64,000 nt of DNA, taken from positions 4,667,001 to 4,731,000 of the forward strand of contig NZ_AP014637.1 in the NCBI RefSeq assembly GCF_000829415.1, in the 5' to 3' direction. Shown here one piece after another: positions 35,588-44,097 of the stretch (position 1 is its first letter; the number at the start of each line of letters is the position of its first letter). Made by a program: the position numbers and the translations under genes. Below the pieces are notes generated by a model. That model was not told where the DNA came from and did not search any database. It was given only the letters and a program-made list of their open reading frames with translations. The stretch comes from Pseudomonas sp. StFLB209. Lineage in GTDB: Bacteria > Pseudomonadota > Gammaproteobacteria > Pseudomonadales > Pseudomonadaceae.

Positions 35588-35784
35588 CAATGGCTCCAGG
35601 CAGCTCAGGATCAGGGCCTCCGCCTGGCAAGGGGTCGGTATCGCTGCGAATCTAAGCATAAAGATTATTTTTAATATTCTATTTTTTAATGATTAGCTTA
35701 GAAGAAAATGTGCTTTTTAAAGATCGCGTTATACGCATAGTCTGGGTGGCACGTGCTTCACGCAGCCATTTCAGGAGTTTCACC
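35588..35784. promoter_or_regulatory. divergent promoter region, A/T-rich
   Basis: This 197-bp gap separates the flavoprotein operon from the divergent aldolase gene. Its middle (35655-35720) is strikingly A/T-rich for this genome (for example TTATTTTTAATATTCTATTT), as expected for a strong or regulated promoter. No specific operator could be assigned. Confidence 0.45.
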
Positions 35785-36597
35785 ATGAGCAATGTCAGTG
35801 CCCTGCCGGTTCAGCCACCTTCCGCGTCGTCTGAAAGCAGCGTGCGCGAGCGGGTGTCTGCCGAAGAGTGGGAAGTGCGGGTCAAACTGGCCGCTGCCTA
35901 CCGCCTCGCGGCACTCAAGCGCTGGACCGACCACATTTACACGCATTTCTCGGCGCGGGTGCCGGGCCCTGAAGAACACTTTCTGATCAACGCCTTCGGC
36001 TTGTTGTTCGATGAAATCACCGCGTCGAACCTGGTCAAGGTCGACATTGACGGCACCATCGTCGACGACCCTACCGGGCTGGGCATCAATTACGCCGGCT
36101 ATGTGATCCACAGTGCGATCCACGGTGCACGCCCGGACCTGCAGGCTGTGCTGCACACTCACACCCGCGACGGCATTGCCGTGTCGGCGCAAAAGAGCGG
36201 CCTGTTGCCGATCTCGCAACATGCATTGGGTTTCTCCGGGCGTGTGGCCTACCACGACTATGAAGGCGTGGCACTGGAGCTGGACGAGCGCGGGCGGTTG
36301 ATCGCCGACCTGGGTGACAAGGATGTGATGATTCTGCGTAACCACGGCCTGCTGACCGCCGGGGTCAGTGTCGAACACGCCTTTCAGCAACTTCAGGGGC
36401 TGGAGTACGCCTGCAACATTCAGATCGCCGCGCAATCGGCTGGCAATGACGAGTTGATCCTGCCGCCGCCCCAGGTGGTGGCCAAGGTCGAGGAGCAGGC
36501 CAAGGTGTTCAAGGACGGTAACGGACCGGGTGTGCAGCGACACTGGAAAGCGCTGATTCGTGAACTGGATCGTCACGGCACCGATTACCAGCATTGA
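35785..36597 (+). CDS. class II aldolase/adducin family protein
   Basis: This 270-residue protein of the fuculose-1-phosphate aldolase fold has the zinc motif HTHTRDG near residue 125 and a later His in RNHGLLTAG near 190. Substrate-site residues common to the family are present ([17 protein letters not shown]). CAGGAG lies eight bases before the ATG. It is the longer class typical of Pseudomonas stand-alone members of unassigned substrate. It is divergent from the flavoprotein/ferredoxin pair and followed by glutaminase after 61 bp. Confidence 0.82.
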   Translation: MSNVSALPVQPPSASSESSVRERVSAEEWEVRVKLAAAYRLAALKRWTDHIYTHFSARVPGPEEHFLINAFGLLFDEITASNLVKVDIDGTIVDDPTGLGINYAGYVIHSAIHGARPDLQAVLHTHTRDGIAVSAQKSGLLPISQHALGFSGRVAYHDYEGVALELDERGRLIADLGDKDVMILRNHGLLTAGVSVEHAFQQLQGLEYACNIQIAAQSAGNDELILPPPQVVAKVEEQAKVFKDGNGPGVQRHWKALIRELDRHGTDYQH

Positions 36598-36658
36598 GCG
36601 GTGTTTTAACTTCGCGCCTTGGTGTAGTGTGCGCTCCCAAAAACACGGGGCGCCCTGC

Positions 36659-37567
36659 ATGCAAGAGCTGTTGAACGAAATCCTCGAAGAAGTCCGTCCG
36701 CTGATCGGTCAGGGCAAGGTTGCCAATTACATCCCGGCACTGGAGCTGGTGCGGCCCGATCAACTCGGTATTGCGGTGTACGCCAACAGCGGCGAGATCT
36801 ATCAGGCCGGCGATGCGATGACACCGTTTTCGGTGCAGAGCATCTCCAAGGTGTTCAGCCTGGTGCAGGCCATCAGTCACTCGGGCGAGGCGATCTGGGA
36901 GCGGGTCGGTTATGAGCCATCCGGCCAGCCGTTCAACTCGCTGGTGCAGCTTGAGTTCGAGCGCGGCAAACCACGCAACCCGTTTATCAATGCCGGCGCC
37001 CTGGTGATTTGTGATATCAATCAGGGCCGTTTTGCCGCGCCGGCCTTGTCGATGCGCGACTTCGTGCGCCGCTTGTGCGGCAACCGCACCATCGTCTCCG
37101 ATGCCAAGGTCGCCGAGTCCGAGTATCAGCACCGCTCACGCAATGCGGCGGCGGCCTGGCTGATGAAGTCATTCGGTAACTTCAATGGTGAAGTCGAAGA
37201 TGTACTGCGCAGCTATTTTCATCACTGTGCGCTGAGCATGACCTGTGTCGACCTGGCCAAGGCCTTTGGTTTTCTGGCCAACGAAGGGTTCTGCACCCAC
37301 AGTGGCGAGCAGATTCTCAGTGCCCGCCAGACCACTCAGTTGAATTCGATCATGGCCACCAGCGGGCTGTACGATGAGGCCGGTAACTTCGCCTATCGGG
37401 TCGGATTGCCCGGCAAGAGCGGGGTAGGTGGGGGCATTATCGCTGTGGTGCCGGGACGTTTTTCGGTGTGCGTATGGTCCCCGGAATTGAACGCGGCCGG
37501 CAATTCGCTGGTCGGAATGGCGGCGCTGGAACGATTGAGCGCGCGGATCGACTGGTCGGTGTTCTAA
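36659..37567 (+). CDS. glsB: glutaminase B
   Basis: This 302-residue serine-dependent glutaminase hydrolyses glutamine to glutamate and ammonia. The Ser-Lys pair is S61-x-x-K64 ([10 protein letters not shown]). Conserved NAGA reads [10 protein letters not shown], and the C-terminal [12 protein letters not shown] contains the second catalytic-region lysine. The length equals the YneH/GlsB-type single-domain enzymes. The ATG at 36659 leaves a short, conserved N terminus; the frame is open further upstream but overlaps the aldolase gene. Cytoplasmic. Confidence 0.9.
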   Translation: MQELLNEILEEVRPLIGQGKVANYIPALELVRPDQLGIAVYANSGEIYQAGDAMTPFSVQSISKVFSLVQAISHSGEAIWERVGYEPSGQPFNSLVQLEFERGKPRNPFINAGALVICDINQGRFAAPALSMRDFVRRLCGNRTIVSDAKVAESEYQHRSRNAAAAWLMKSFGNFNGEVEDVLRSYFHHCALSMTCVDLAKAFGFLANEGFCTHSGEQILSARQTTQLNSIMATSGLYDEAGNFAYRVGLPGKSGVGGGIIAVVPGRFSVCVWSPELNAAGNSLVGMAALERLSARIDWSVF

Positions 37568-37610
37568 CCCTCGCCTTGATCCGCTTACCCATTTAAGGAG
37601 CAAGATCAAG

Positions 37611-38696
37611 GTGAACTCAAGCCTGCTGTCGAGTCTGCTGCTGGCCAGCCTCCTGCTTGGGGGGTGCGCCAGCCGCCCGTCAGGGCCGCCACCGTTAAGC
37701 CCTGAGCAGGCCCGCGAGCGCGTGCAGGCACTGTTGCCGGCCAGTGTCGTCGACCGCCAGGGCTGGGCTGCTGATATCCAGACGGCGTTGACCACCCAGG
37801 ACATCGCTGCGACCCCTGAAAACATCTGCGCGGTACTGGCGGTAACCGAACAGGAGTCAACCTTTCAGGCCGACCCGCCGGTGCCGGGGCTGGCGCGCAT
37901 TGCCCGCGAAGAGATTGACCGCCGCGCGGCCCGCTTGCGGGTGCCCGCCAGCCTGGTGGATGCAGCGCTGGGGATTCGTTCGCCAGATGGCAAAACCTAT
38001 AAACAGCGCTTGGCGGCTGCGCGCACCGAGAAGCAACTGAGCGCGATCTTCGATGATTTCACCGGCATGGTGCCGTTGGGCCAGACCCTGTTCGGGCGGT
38101 TCAATCCAGTGCACACCGGCGGTCCGATGCAGGTCAGCATCGCCTTTGCCGAGCAGCATGCAGGCAGCTACCCCTATGCCGTGGATGGCAGCATTCGCCG
38201 CGAAGTCTTCAGCCGCCGTGGCGGCATGTACTTCGGCACCAGGCACCTGCTGGGTTATCCGGCTGACTACCCCGAGCCGCTGTACCGCTTCGCCGATTTC
38301 AATGCCGGCTGGTACGCCAGTCGCAACGCGGCGTTTCAAAGCGCGCTCAGCCGCCTGACCGGTATCGAGCTGGCCCTCGATGGCGACCTGATCATCCACG
38401 ACTCGCTGGCCACCGGCGCCACCGAGCGTGCGGTACGCAGCCTGGGGCCGCGGCTGGGGCTGAATAACCCGGCCATTTACAACCAGTTGAAAAAGGCCGA
38501 CGGGCCGGATTTCGAAGACACCAAGGTGTACCGTCAAGTGTTCGAACTGGCCGAGCAGACAGCCGGTAAACAGCTACCCCGCGCCATACTGCCGGGTATC
38601 ACCCTGCAAAGCCCGAAGATCACCCGTAAACTGACCACCGCCTGGTTTGCCAAGCGGGTCAATGAACGCTACCTGCGCTGCATGCAGCGTAACTGA
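37611..38696 (+). CDS. DUF1615-family lipoprotein
   Basis: This 361-residue protein has a lipoprotein signal ending LLLGGC (C19). The body carries NICAVLAVTEQESTFQADP (a lysozyme-like ..E.ES.. segment), GPMQVSIAFAEQH and YPEPLYRFADFNAGWYASRN, the conserved blocks of DUF1615. These resemble lytic transglycosylase folds, so peptidoglycan cleavage is possible but unproven. GTG start with AAGGAG upstream. Its stop codon coincides with the 4-bp target duplication (TGAA) of a MITE-like insertion. Confidence 0.8.
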   Translation: MNSSLLSSLLLASLLLGGCASRPSGPPPLSPEQARERVQALLPASVVDRQGWAADIQTALTTQDIAATPENICAVLAVTEQESTFQADPPVPGLARIAREEIDRRAARLRVPASLVDAALGIRSPDGKTYKQRLAAARTEKQLSAIFDDFTGMVPLGQTLFGRFNPVHTGGPMQVSIAFAEQHAGSYPYAVDGSIRREVFSRRGGMYFGTRHLLGYPADYPEPLYRFADFNAGWYASRNAAFQSALSRLTGIELALDGDLIIHDSLATGATERAVRSLGPRLGLNNPAIYNQLKKADGPDFEDTKVYRQVFELAEQTAGKQLPRAILPGITLQSPKITRKLTTAWFAKRVNERYLRCMQRN

Positions 38697-38697
38697 A

Positions 38698-38751
38698 GGG
38701 TACCTCTAAAAACGTAAGCGATGGCAACGCAGGTAGTTTTTAGAGGTGCCC
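38698..38751. mobile_element. 54-bp MITE-like element with TGAA target duplication
   Basis: The 16-bp terminal inverted repeats GGGTACCTCTAAAAAC and GTTTTTAGAGGTGCCC differ at one position. TGAA flanks both sides (38694-38697, 38752-38755). It appears to be an internally deleted copy of the 140-bp element at 47700-47839, sharing both ends and the inner CAACGCAGGTAG. It has no coding capacity and would need a transposase supplied in trans. Confidence 0.75.
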
Positions 38752-38789
38752 TGAACTGCTATTCATCACTCGATAAAAGGGAGTCATCG

Positions 38790-39827
38790 ATGCAATTTCG
38801 TTCACTCGGCAAGACTGATATCTCGGTCAGCGCCATCTGCCTGGGCACCATGACCTGGGGCGAGCAGAACACTCAAGCGCAGGCCTTCGAGCAGATTCGC
38901 CTGGCCAAGGACGCGGCGGTCAACTTCATCGACACCGCCGAGATGTACCCGGTCCCGCCACGTGGCGAGACCTACACCCGCACTGAAAGTATCATCGGCG
39001 AGTACTTCAAGCAGTACGGTGATCGTCAGGATTGGGTACTGGCCAGCAAGGTGGCCGGGCCGGGCCGTATGGAGCACATCCGCGACGGCAATCCGCGCCT
39101 GGACCGGCGCAATATCACTGCCGCTCTGGAAGGCAGCCTCAAGCGCCTGAACACCGATTACCTGGACCTGTACCAGTTGCACTGGCCGGACCGCAAAACC
39201 AATTTCTTCGGCGTGCTGGGCTACCAGCATGATGCTGACGATCAGTCCACCGCCATTGAAGAAACCCTGGATGTGCTCGATGAGCTGGTCAAAGCGGGCA
39301 AGGTGCGCCATGTCGGCCTGTCCAACGAGACCCCGTGGGGCACCCAGCGTTTCCTGAATCTGGCCCAGACCCGTGGCCAGACCCGCGCCGTGTCGATCCA
39401 GAACCCCTACAGCCTGCTCAACCGAACCTTTGAAGTGGGGCTGGCCGAAATCGCCATTCGCGAGCAGATCGGCCTGCTGGCCTATTCGCCGCTGGCGTTC
39501 GGGGTGCTGGCCGGCAAATACCTCAATGGCGCCCGTCCGGCCGATGGCCGCCTGACCCTGTTCGATCGCTTCCAGCGCTACAACAACCCGCAAGCGGTCA
39601 GTGCCACCGCCCAGTACGTGGCGCTGGCCCGTGAACATGGCCTGGACCCTGCGCAGATGGCCCTGGCTTATGTCACCAGCCGGCCGTTCGTGACCAGCAA
39701 CATCATCGGCGCGACCACCCTGGAACAACTGACCAGCAACCTGGCGAGCATTGATCTGGTGTTGTCCGACGAAGTGATCGCCGGCATTGAGGCGATCCAC
39801 GTCAAACAGCCGAATCCGGCGCCGTAA
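38790..39827 (+). CDS. tas: aldo/keto reductase (Tas type)
   Basis: This is a 345-residue NADPH-dependent reductase of the aldo-keto reductase superfamily. It has D46 in FIDTAEMYPVPPRGETY, the catalytic-region lysine in LASKVAGPG, His in YQLHWPDR, and the C-terminal cofactor region ..IIGATTLEQL. The Tas-specific opening MQFRSLGKTDISVSAICLGT and the length match the E. coli protein. AAAAGGGAG precedes the ATG at 38790; an earlier start would read through the MITE-like element. The physiological substrate of Tas is unknown. Confidence 0.88.
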   Translation: MQFRSLGKTDISVSAICLGTMTWGEQNTQAQAFEQIRLAKDAAVNFIDTAEMYPVPPRGETYTRTESIIGEYFKQYGDRQDWVLASKVAGPGRMEHIRDGNPRLDRRNITAALEGSLKRLNTDYLDLYQLHWPDRKTNFFGVLGYQHDADDQSTAIEETLDVLDELVKAGKVRHVGLSNETPWGTQRFLNLAQTRGQTRAVSIQNPYSLLNRTFEVGLAEIAIREQIGLLAYSPLAFGVLAGKYLNGARPADGRLTLFDRFQRYNNPQAVSATAQYVALAREHGLDPAQMALAYVTSRPFVTSNIIGATTLEQLTSNLASIDLVLSDEVIAGIEAIHVKQPNPAP

Positions 39828-39844
39828 CAAAACCAGGGTTCATC

Positions 39845-39886
39845 AGGCGGCAGGTTGCGGTCATAATGACCGCAACCTGACCGCCT
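39845..39886. promoter_or_regulatory. large palindrome containing a NorR box
   Basis: CAGGTTGCGGTCAT (39851-39864) and ATGACCGCAACCTG (39866-39879) are a perfect 14-bp inverted repeat around one A, extended by AGGCGG/CCGCCT. Its centre, GGTCATAATGACC (39859-39871), fits the published NorR consensus GTCA-N3-TGAC (also written GGT-N7-ACC). It lies 30 bp before norR, so norR probably regulates itself; the hairpin may also end the upstream tas transcript. Confidence 0.7.
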
Positions 39887-39901
39887 GCCTGTGGAGCCTT
39901 G

Positions 39902-41452
39902 ATGCCTCATCCTTTGCTGCGTTCGCTGTTGCCGCTGGTAGCCGACTTGTCGCGTGAGCTGCCTGACGAAGAACGTTATCGGCGCCTGCTGCATTCGCTG
40001 CGTCAGTTGTTGCCCTGCGATGCGGTGGCTTTGCTCAAGCTTGAAGACGACATGCTGGTCCCGCTGGCGGTGGATGGTTTGAGTCCGGACACCCTGGGGC
40101 GGCGTTTTCGGGTCAGTGAGCATCCGCGGCTGGAAATCCTCTTGTACAGCGGCAAGCCAGTGCGCTTTGCTTCGGACTGTGAACTGCCCGATCCCTACGA
40201 CGGCCTGCTTGATGGTCATGGGCATCTGGAAGTCCACGACTGCCTCGGCTGCCCATTGATTATCCAGGGCGCGCCGTGGGGGCTGATTACCCTTGATTCA
40301 CTGGACCCGGCCAGCTTCGGCAGTGTCGATCTCGACACCTTGCAAGGCTTTGCCAGCCTGGCTGCGGCCACGGTCATGGCCAGTGAGCGCATCAAGCAAC
40401 TGGTGCGCGGCTTCGAGGACCAGCGGCAACTGCTTGAAGTCTACAAACACGTTGCCGGCGGCCATGCGCCCCGCGAGCTGGTTGGCCAAAGCCCGGCGCA
40501 CAAGCGCATGGGGCAGGAAATCCAGCTGGTGGCCAACAGTCCGCTGACGGTGCTGATTACCGGTGAAACCGGGGTCGGCAAGGAATTGGTCGCCGAGTCG
40601 ATCCATCTGCATTCACCCAGGGCGCACAAGCCGCTGATCAGCATCAACTGCGCTGCACTGCCGGAAACCCTGGTGGAGAGTGAGCTGTTCGGCCATGTCA
40701 AAGGTGCATTTTCCGGCGCACTCAACGGCCGCAGCGGCAAGTTTGAACTGGCCGATGGCGGCACGCTGTTTCTCGATGAGGTCGGCGAATTGCCGTTACC
40801 GGTGCAGTCCAAGCTGTTGCGGGTGCTGCAGAGTGGCCAATTGCAGCGTCTGGGGTCAGATCAGGAACATCATGTGGATGTGCGCATCATCGCCGCGACC
40901 AACCGCGATCTGGCCCAAGAGGTACGCCTGGGGCATTTTCGGGCGGACCTTTATCACCGCTTGAGCGTCTACCCGCTGAACGTGCCGCCACTGCGTGAGC
41001 GCGGCCGTGACGTGCTGTTGCTGGCCGGTTATTTTCTCGAAGAAAACCGCGTGCGCATGGGCCTGCGCAGTCTGCGCCTGAACACCGATGCCCAGCAGTT
41101 GCTGGTGGCCTGGCACTGGCCCGGCAATGTCCGGGAGCTGGAGCACCTGATCAGCCGGGCGGTGCTCAAAGCGATCTCGGCACATGCCGAGCGGCCCAGG
41201 GTGTTGACCATCGAGGCCTCGATGCTCGGACTCGAAAGTGAGCTGGCTGCTGCTACTTTGCTCCAGGTGCCGGACGACGAGCCACTGTTGCCTGCCCAGG
41301 CAGGACTCAAAGCGTCGGTGGACGGCTTCCAGCGTCGGCTGATCGAGCAGGCTTTGCAGCGCCATGACGGCAAATGGGCGCAGGTGGCACGCGAGCTGGA
41401 CGTTGACCGCGCCAACCTCAGTCGGCTGGCCAGAAGGCTGGGGATTCGCTGA
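39902..41452 (+). CDS. norR: nitric-oxide-responsive sigma-54 activator NorR
   Basis: This 516-residue enhancer-binding protein has an N-terminal GAF domain (residues 20-165; PDPYDGL and SEHPRLE match NorR). Its central AAA+ ATPase has Walker A GETGVGKE and Walker B FLDEVGEL and spans about 200-430. A Fis-type C-terminal helix-turn-helix follows (WAQVARELDVDRANLSRLARRL). In the family a mononuclear iron in the GAF domain senses NO. The sigma-54 contact loop reads GAFSGA rather than GAFTGA. The target gene (hmp/norVW-type) is not in the window. A perfect NorR box lies just upstream. Confidence 0.9.
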   Translation: MPHPLLRSLLPLVADLSRELPDEERYRRLLHSLRQLLPCDAVALLKLEDDMLVPLAVDGLSPDTLGRRFRVSEHPRLEILLYSGKPVRFASDCELPDPYDGLLDGHGHLEVHDCLGCPLIIQGAPWGLITLDSLDPASFGSVDLDTLQGFASLAAATVMASERIKQLVRGFEDQRQLLEVYKHVAGGHAPRELVGQSPAHKRMGQEIQLVANSPLTVLITGETGVGKELVAESIHLHSPRAHKPLISINCAALPETLVESELFGHVKGAFSGALNGRSGKFELADGGTLFLDEVGELPLPVQSKLLRVLQSGQLQRLGSDQEHHVDVRIIAATNRDLAQEVRLGHFRADLYHRLSVYPLNVPPLRERGRDVLLLAGYFLEENRVRMGLRSLRLNTDAQQLLVAWHWPGNVRELEHLISRAVLKAISAHAERPRVLTIEASMLGLESELAAATLLQVPDDEPLLPAQAGLKASVDGFQRRLIEQALQRHDGKWAQVARELDVDRANLSRLARRLGIR

Positions 41453-41619
41453 ACAGACGGCTCGCCATACGACCGTTGGGAAAAAACACGGAATCTTTCC
41501 TTTGGTGTGTGTGTCCCTTTATTCGCAGTGTCCGATTATTGCCAGGCTATTGCAGTGTCAAGGCAAAGCGTTGCGCACCGGGCACGGGGATTATTCAGAC
41601 AAGGGAGGCAATGCCGTTA

Positions 41620-41844
41620 ATGGCTCAGGAAAAACACTACCGGATCGACTACCTGTTGAACGGTGCATTTAAAAGCTTCTACATCCGATCTGTGCACATG
41701 GACAATGCCGAGGCCTGGCATTACGCAAGCGTCGATGCAGGCCTGGCACGCATTCCCAAGTACCGTCTGGAGAAGGTGGCGCGAGTGTCCAAACCCTACG
41801 CCGAACATTTTGGGATTACCAATGTGGAGTGGGCGCAGGCTTGA
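41620..41844 (+). CDS. small DUF6555-like protein
   Basis: This 74-residue soluble protein (YRIDYLLNGAFKSFYIRS, then NAEAWHYASVDAGLARIPK) belongs to a small family found in Pseudomonas and named DUF6555, as far as I can recall; function unknown. GGAGG at 41604-41608 is 11 bases before this ATG but only two before another in-frame ATG at 41611, so 41620 is preferred. It is convergent with the exported protein gene that follows. Confidence 0.6.
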   Translation: MAQEKHYRIDYLLNGAFKSFYIRSVHMDNAEAWHYASVDAGLARIPKYRLEKVARVSKPYAEHFGITNVEWAQA

Positions 41845-41857
41845 GGCGTCAGCCTGA

Positions 41858-42352
41858 TCAGTCGCCGTCGTACGGGAACTCTTGCAGCGCCTCCAGCAGG
41901 GGACGGTCACCCGGCCCTTGCAGGTTGTCCAGAACCCAGCACTGCGAGGTCGGGTTCTTCGCCATCAGCAGCCGGGTGGTCTGTTCGACACCCTGCTGCC
42001 CGGGGGCATTCTTGTAACCCAGCAAATAGCTCATCTCGACGACCACCTGGCCGTCACTGTTGGACACCTGCTTCCAGGTGACCGGCTGTTGCACTTCGCC
42101 GTCCTGAGCGTCAGTCCAAGGGTTGGCGGTGATGGCGCAGACATCCCCGCCGCCCTGGCAGGCCCAATCCTTCTTCAGCCACTCCAGTAACGTTGCCGAC
42201 AGGTATTGCGGCCCGCCCTTGCCCTTGACGTAGAAATCAGCGTGCTGAGTGTAGATCCAGCGTGCGGTATCGGTAGGCGTCGGCGCGGGGCAGGCGGCCA
42301 GCGCGGTTGTGCAAAAACTGAAGGCAACGACGCAAGCGATGGCTTTGTACAT
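41858..42352 (-). CDS. exported protein of unknown function
   Basis: This 164-residue protein has a signal peptide (residues 1-20, MYKAIACVVAFSFCTTALAA) and a mature part beginning CPAPTPTD. Segments such as WIYTQHADFY, LLEWLKKDWACQGGGDVCAITANPWTDAQ and YLLGYKN resemble DUF3828-type secreted proteins with four cysteines that may form disulfides. The resemblance is weak. Located between convergent DUF6555-like and divergent LysE genes; transcribed alone. Confidence 0.6.
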   Translation of the reverse strand: MYKAIACVVAFSFCTTALAACPAPTPTDTARWIYTQHADFYVKGKGGPQYLSATLLEWLKKDWACQGGGDVCAITANPWTDAQDGEVQQPVTWKQVSNSDGQVVVEMSYLLGYKNAPGQQGVEQTTRLLMAKNPTSQCWVLDNLQGPGDRPLLEALQEFPYDGD

Positions 42353-42549
42353 GGGCTGAACTCGATAAAAATGAAGATAATGGCTAAGGGCTGCCTTATA
42401 ACTGGCATTTGTAGAGTTAAACAGCAAAAAAGCAAGAGCGCAGGCGCATTTCTGTGCTGTGGCCGCGAGTGAGGGTAATTTCCTTCAATACAGCTGTACG
42501 GACCTGTCACTACCTTGGCGCAGTCATTTCGATTGTGTGTGAGGTAGGC

Positions 42550-43137
42550 ATGAGTGTCCTGATTTCCATGGCGACGTTTGCGCTGGCATCGTCCATTACC
42601 CCTGGGCCGGTCAATATCGTTGCGCTCAGCGCCGGGGTGCGCTTTGGTTTTGTGGCCAGCATGCGGCATGTGCTGGGGGCAACCCTGGGCTTTACCCTGT
42701 TGCTGGTGCTGATCGGCTTCGGCCTGCATGAAACCCTGCAACACTGGCCGTTCCTGACCCGGATGATCCAGTGGGGCGGGGTCGCCTTTCTGTTGTACAT
42801 GGCCTGGAAACTGGCTGCTGATAATGGTGAATTCAGCGTCGAGCAGTCCCAGGCCCGGCCGACCCTGCTGCACGGAGCGATGATGCAATGGCTCAACCCC
42901 AAGGCCTGGCTGGCGTCCATTGCCGGCATGGGCGCCTTCGTCGCCGACGGCCAGGCCAGCCTGATCTGGCAGTTTGCCGGGCTTTACCTGGTGATTTGCT
43001 ACCTGTCGCTGGGCTGCTGGGCCTATGCGGGCGCACGGTTGAGCCACTACCTGGGCAGCGCCGCCAGAATGCGGCTGTTCAACCGAACCATGGCCGCGCT
43101 GCTGGTGGGCTGTGCGGTGTATCTATTGGTCCCGTAG
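42550..43137 (+). CDS. LysE-family amino-acid exporter
   Basis: This is a 195-residue inner-membrane protein with six hydrophobic segments. The family motif ITPGPVNIVALSAGVRFG near the N terminus and LNPKAWLASIAGMGAF in the second half are diagnostic of LysE/RhtB exporters. GAGGT precedes the ATG. It is convergent with an AraC regulator that probably governs it, an arrangement common for LysE in Pseudomonas. The exported amino acid is not determinable. Confidence 0.87.
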   Translation: MSVLISMATFALASSITPGPVNIVALSAGVRFGFVASMRHVLGATLGFTLLLVLIGFGLHETLQHWPFLTRMIQWGGVAFLLYMAWKLAADNGEFSVEQSQARPTLLHGAMMQWLNPKAWLASIAGMGAFVADGQASLIWQFAGLYLVICYLSLGCWAYAGARLSHYLGSAARMRLFNRTMAALLVGCAVYLLVP

Positions 43138-43148
43138 GAGGTAATGCC

Positions 43149-43200
43149 GTAGGAGGGGCTTTAGCCGCGAAGGCTTAGCCGCACAAGCTTTGCTCCTGCA
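43149..43200. repeat. REP element overlapping the AraC 3' end
   Basis: GTAGGAGGGGCTTTAGCCGC and the inverse TTTGCTCCTGCAA have the usual Pseudomonas REP form. The element overlaps the last codons of the AraC gene, whose final residues and TAA stop lie within it. A second partial GTAGGAGG copy is at 43135. Confidence 0.65.
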
Positions 43201-44017
43201 ACCGATACTGCCCAGGCGTCGCGGCCAGGTGTTTCTTGAATTCGCGCTGCAGGTGCGCCTGGTCGGCAAAGCCGGTTTCACACGCCACATCGGCGATCAA
43301 CCGGCCACTGCGCAACTGGCTGTGCGCATGCTGAATGCGCCGGTTGAGCAGGTAGGCGTGCGGGGTCATGTGGTAGCGCTGTTCAAAGGCGCGGATCAGG
43401 TAAGACGGCGACAGCCCCACAGCGCGACAGATATCGTCCAGGCGCACGGCGTCTTTGAAATGGGCGTTGATGTAGTCAGCCGCCTGTTCGACCCGTGGTG
43501 CCGGCTTGCCCGCCAGCGGCCGTGCACCGCCGAGCAGATCCTGCATCAGGCCAAAAAACGCCACCGCCGTGCATTGCTTGTGCAGCAGCGAAGCGTCGCT
43601 ATCCAGCAACGTGGCGTACAACCCCAGCAAACCTGCAAACAGCTGAGGGTCATGGCTGTGCGACGGGGCCAGCGGCGCAAAGCCGGTGGCAGTGTCATGC
43701 GAGATAGCGGCCAGCCACTGTGGGTCGACATACAGCATGATGTACGACCAGGGCTGGTCATCGATGGGGTTGCAGGCATGCACCTGGCCGGGATTCATCA
43801 GCACCACGGTCCCGGTGGCGATGCGCAGGGTGGATTTTTCCAGCAGGTAGGTACTGCAACCGGCGGTGATCGCACCGATGGAAAACACCTCATGGGAGTG
43901 CGGGGCGTAACACACCTGACGACCATCGGCCACCGAGCGGGCTTCGATGAACGGCAGGTCGGCGTGGCGCCAGAACAGGGGCCTGGCGGTGTGCTGAGGC
44001 TTGATTGCGCAGTCCAT
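43175..44017 (-). CDS. AraC-family regulator
   Basis: This is a 280-residue protein with an N-terminal AraC-type cupin ligand domain (residues 25-110; CYAPHSHEVFSIGAI, MNPGQVHACNP) and a C-terminal double helix-turn-helix (residues 180-275; RLDDICRAVGLSPSYLIRAF, then DVACETGFADQAHLQREFKK). This type regulates LysE exporters, and it faces one convergently. The start at 44017 is chosen because the frame upstream runs into the LysR gene. The C terminus (..QEQSLCG) is encoded by a REP sequence. Confidence 0.84.
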   Translation of the reverse strand: MDCAIKPQHTARPLFWRHADLPFIEARSVADGRQVCYAPHSHEVFSIGAITAGCSTYLLEKSTLRIATGTVVLMNPGQVHACNPIDDQPWSYIMLYVDPQWLAAISHDTATGFAPLAPSHSHDPQLFAGLLGLYATLLDSDASLLHKQCTAVAFFGLMQDLLGGARPLAGKPAPRVEQAADYINAHFKDAVRLDDICRAVGLSPSYLIRAFEQRYHMTPHAYLLNRRIQHAHSQLRSGRLIADVACETGFADQAHLQREFKKHLAATPGQYRLQEQSLCG

Positions 44018-44097
44018 GTCCAGTGCTCCACCCACCCGATTATCCAGAGCGGGCAGGGTAGCCTGATTGGCGCCGCGATACCATGCCATTGGGCGCC

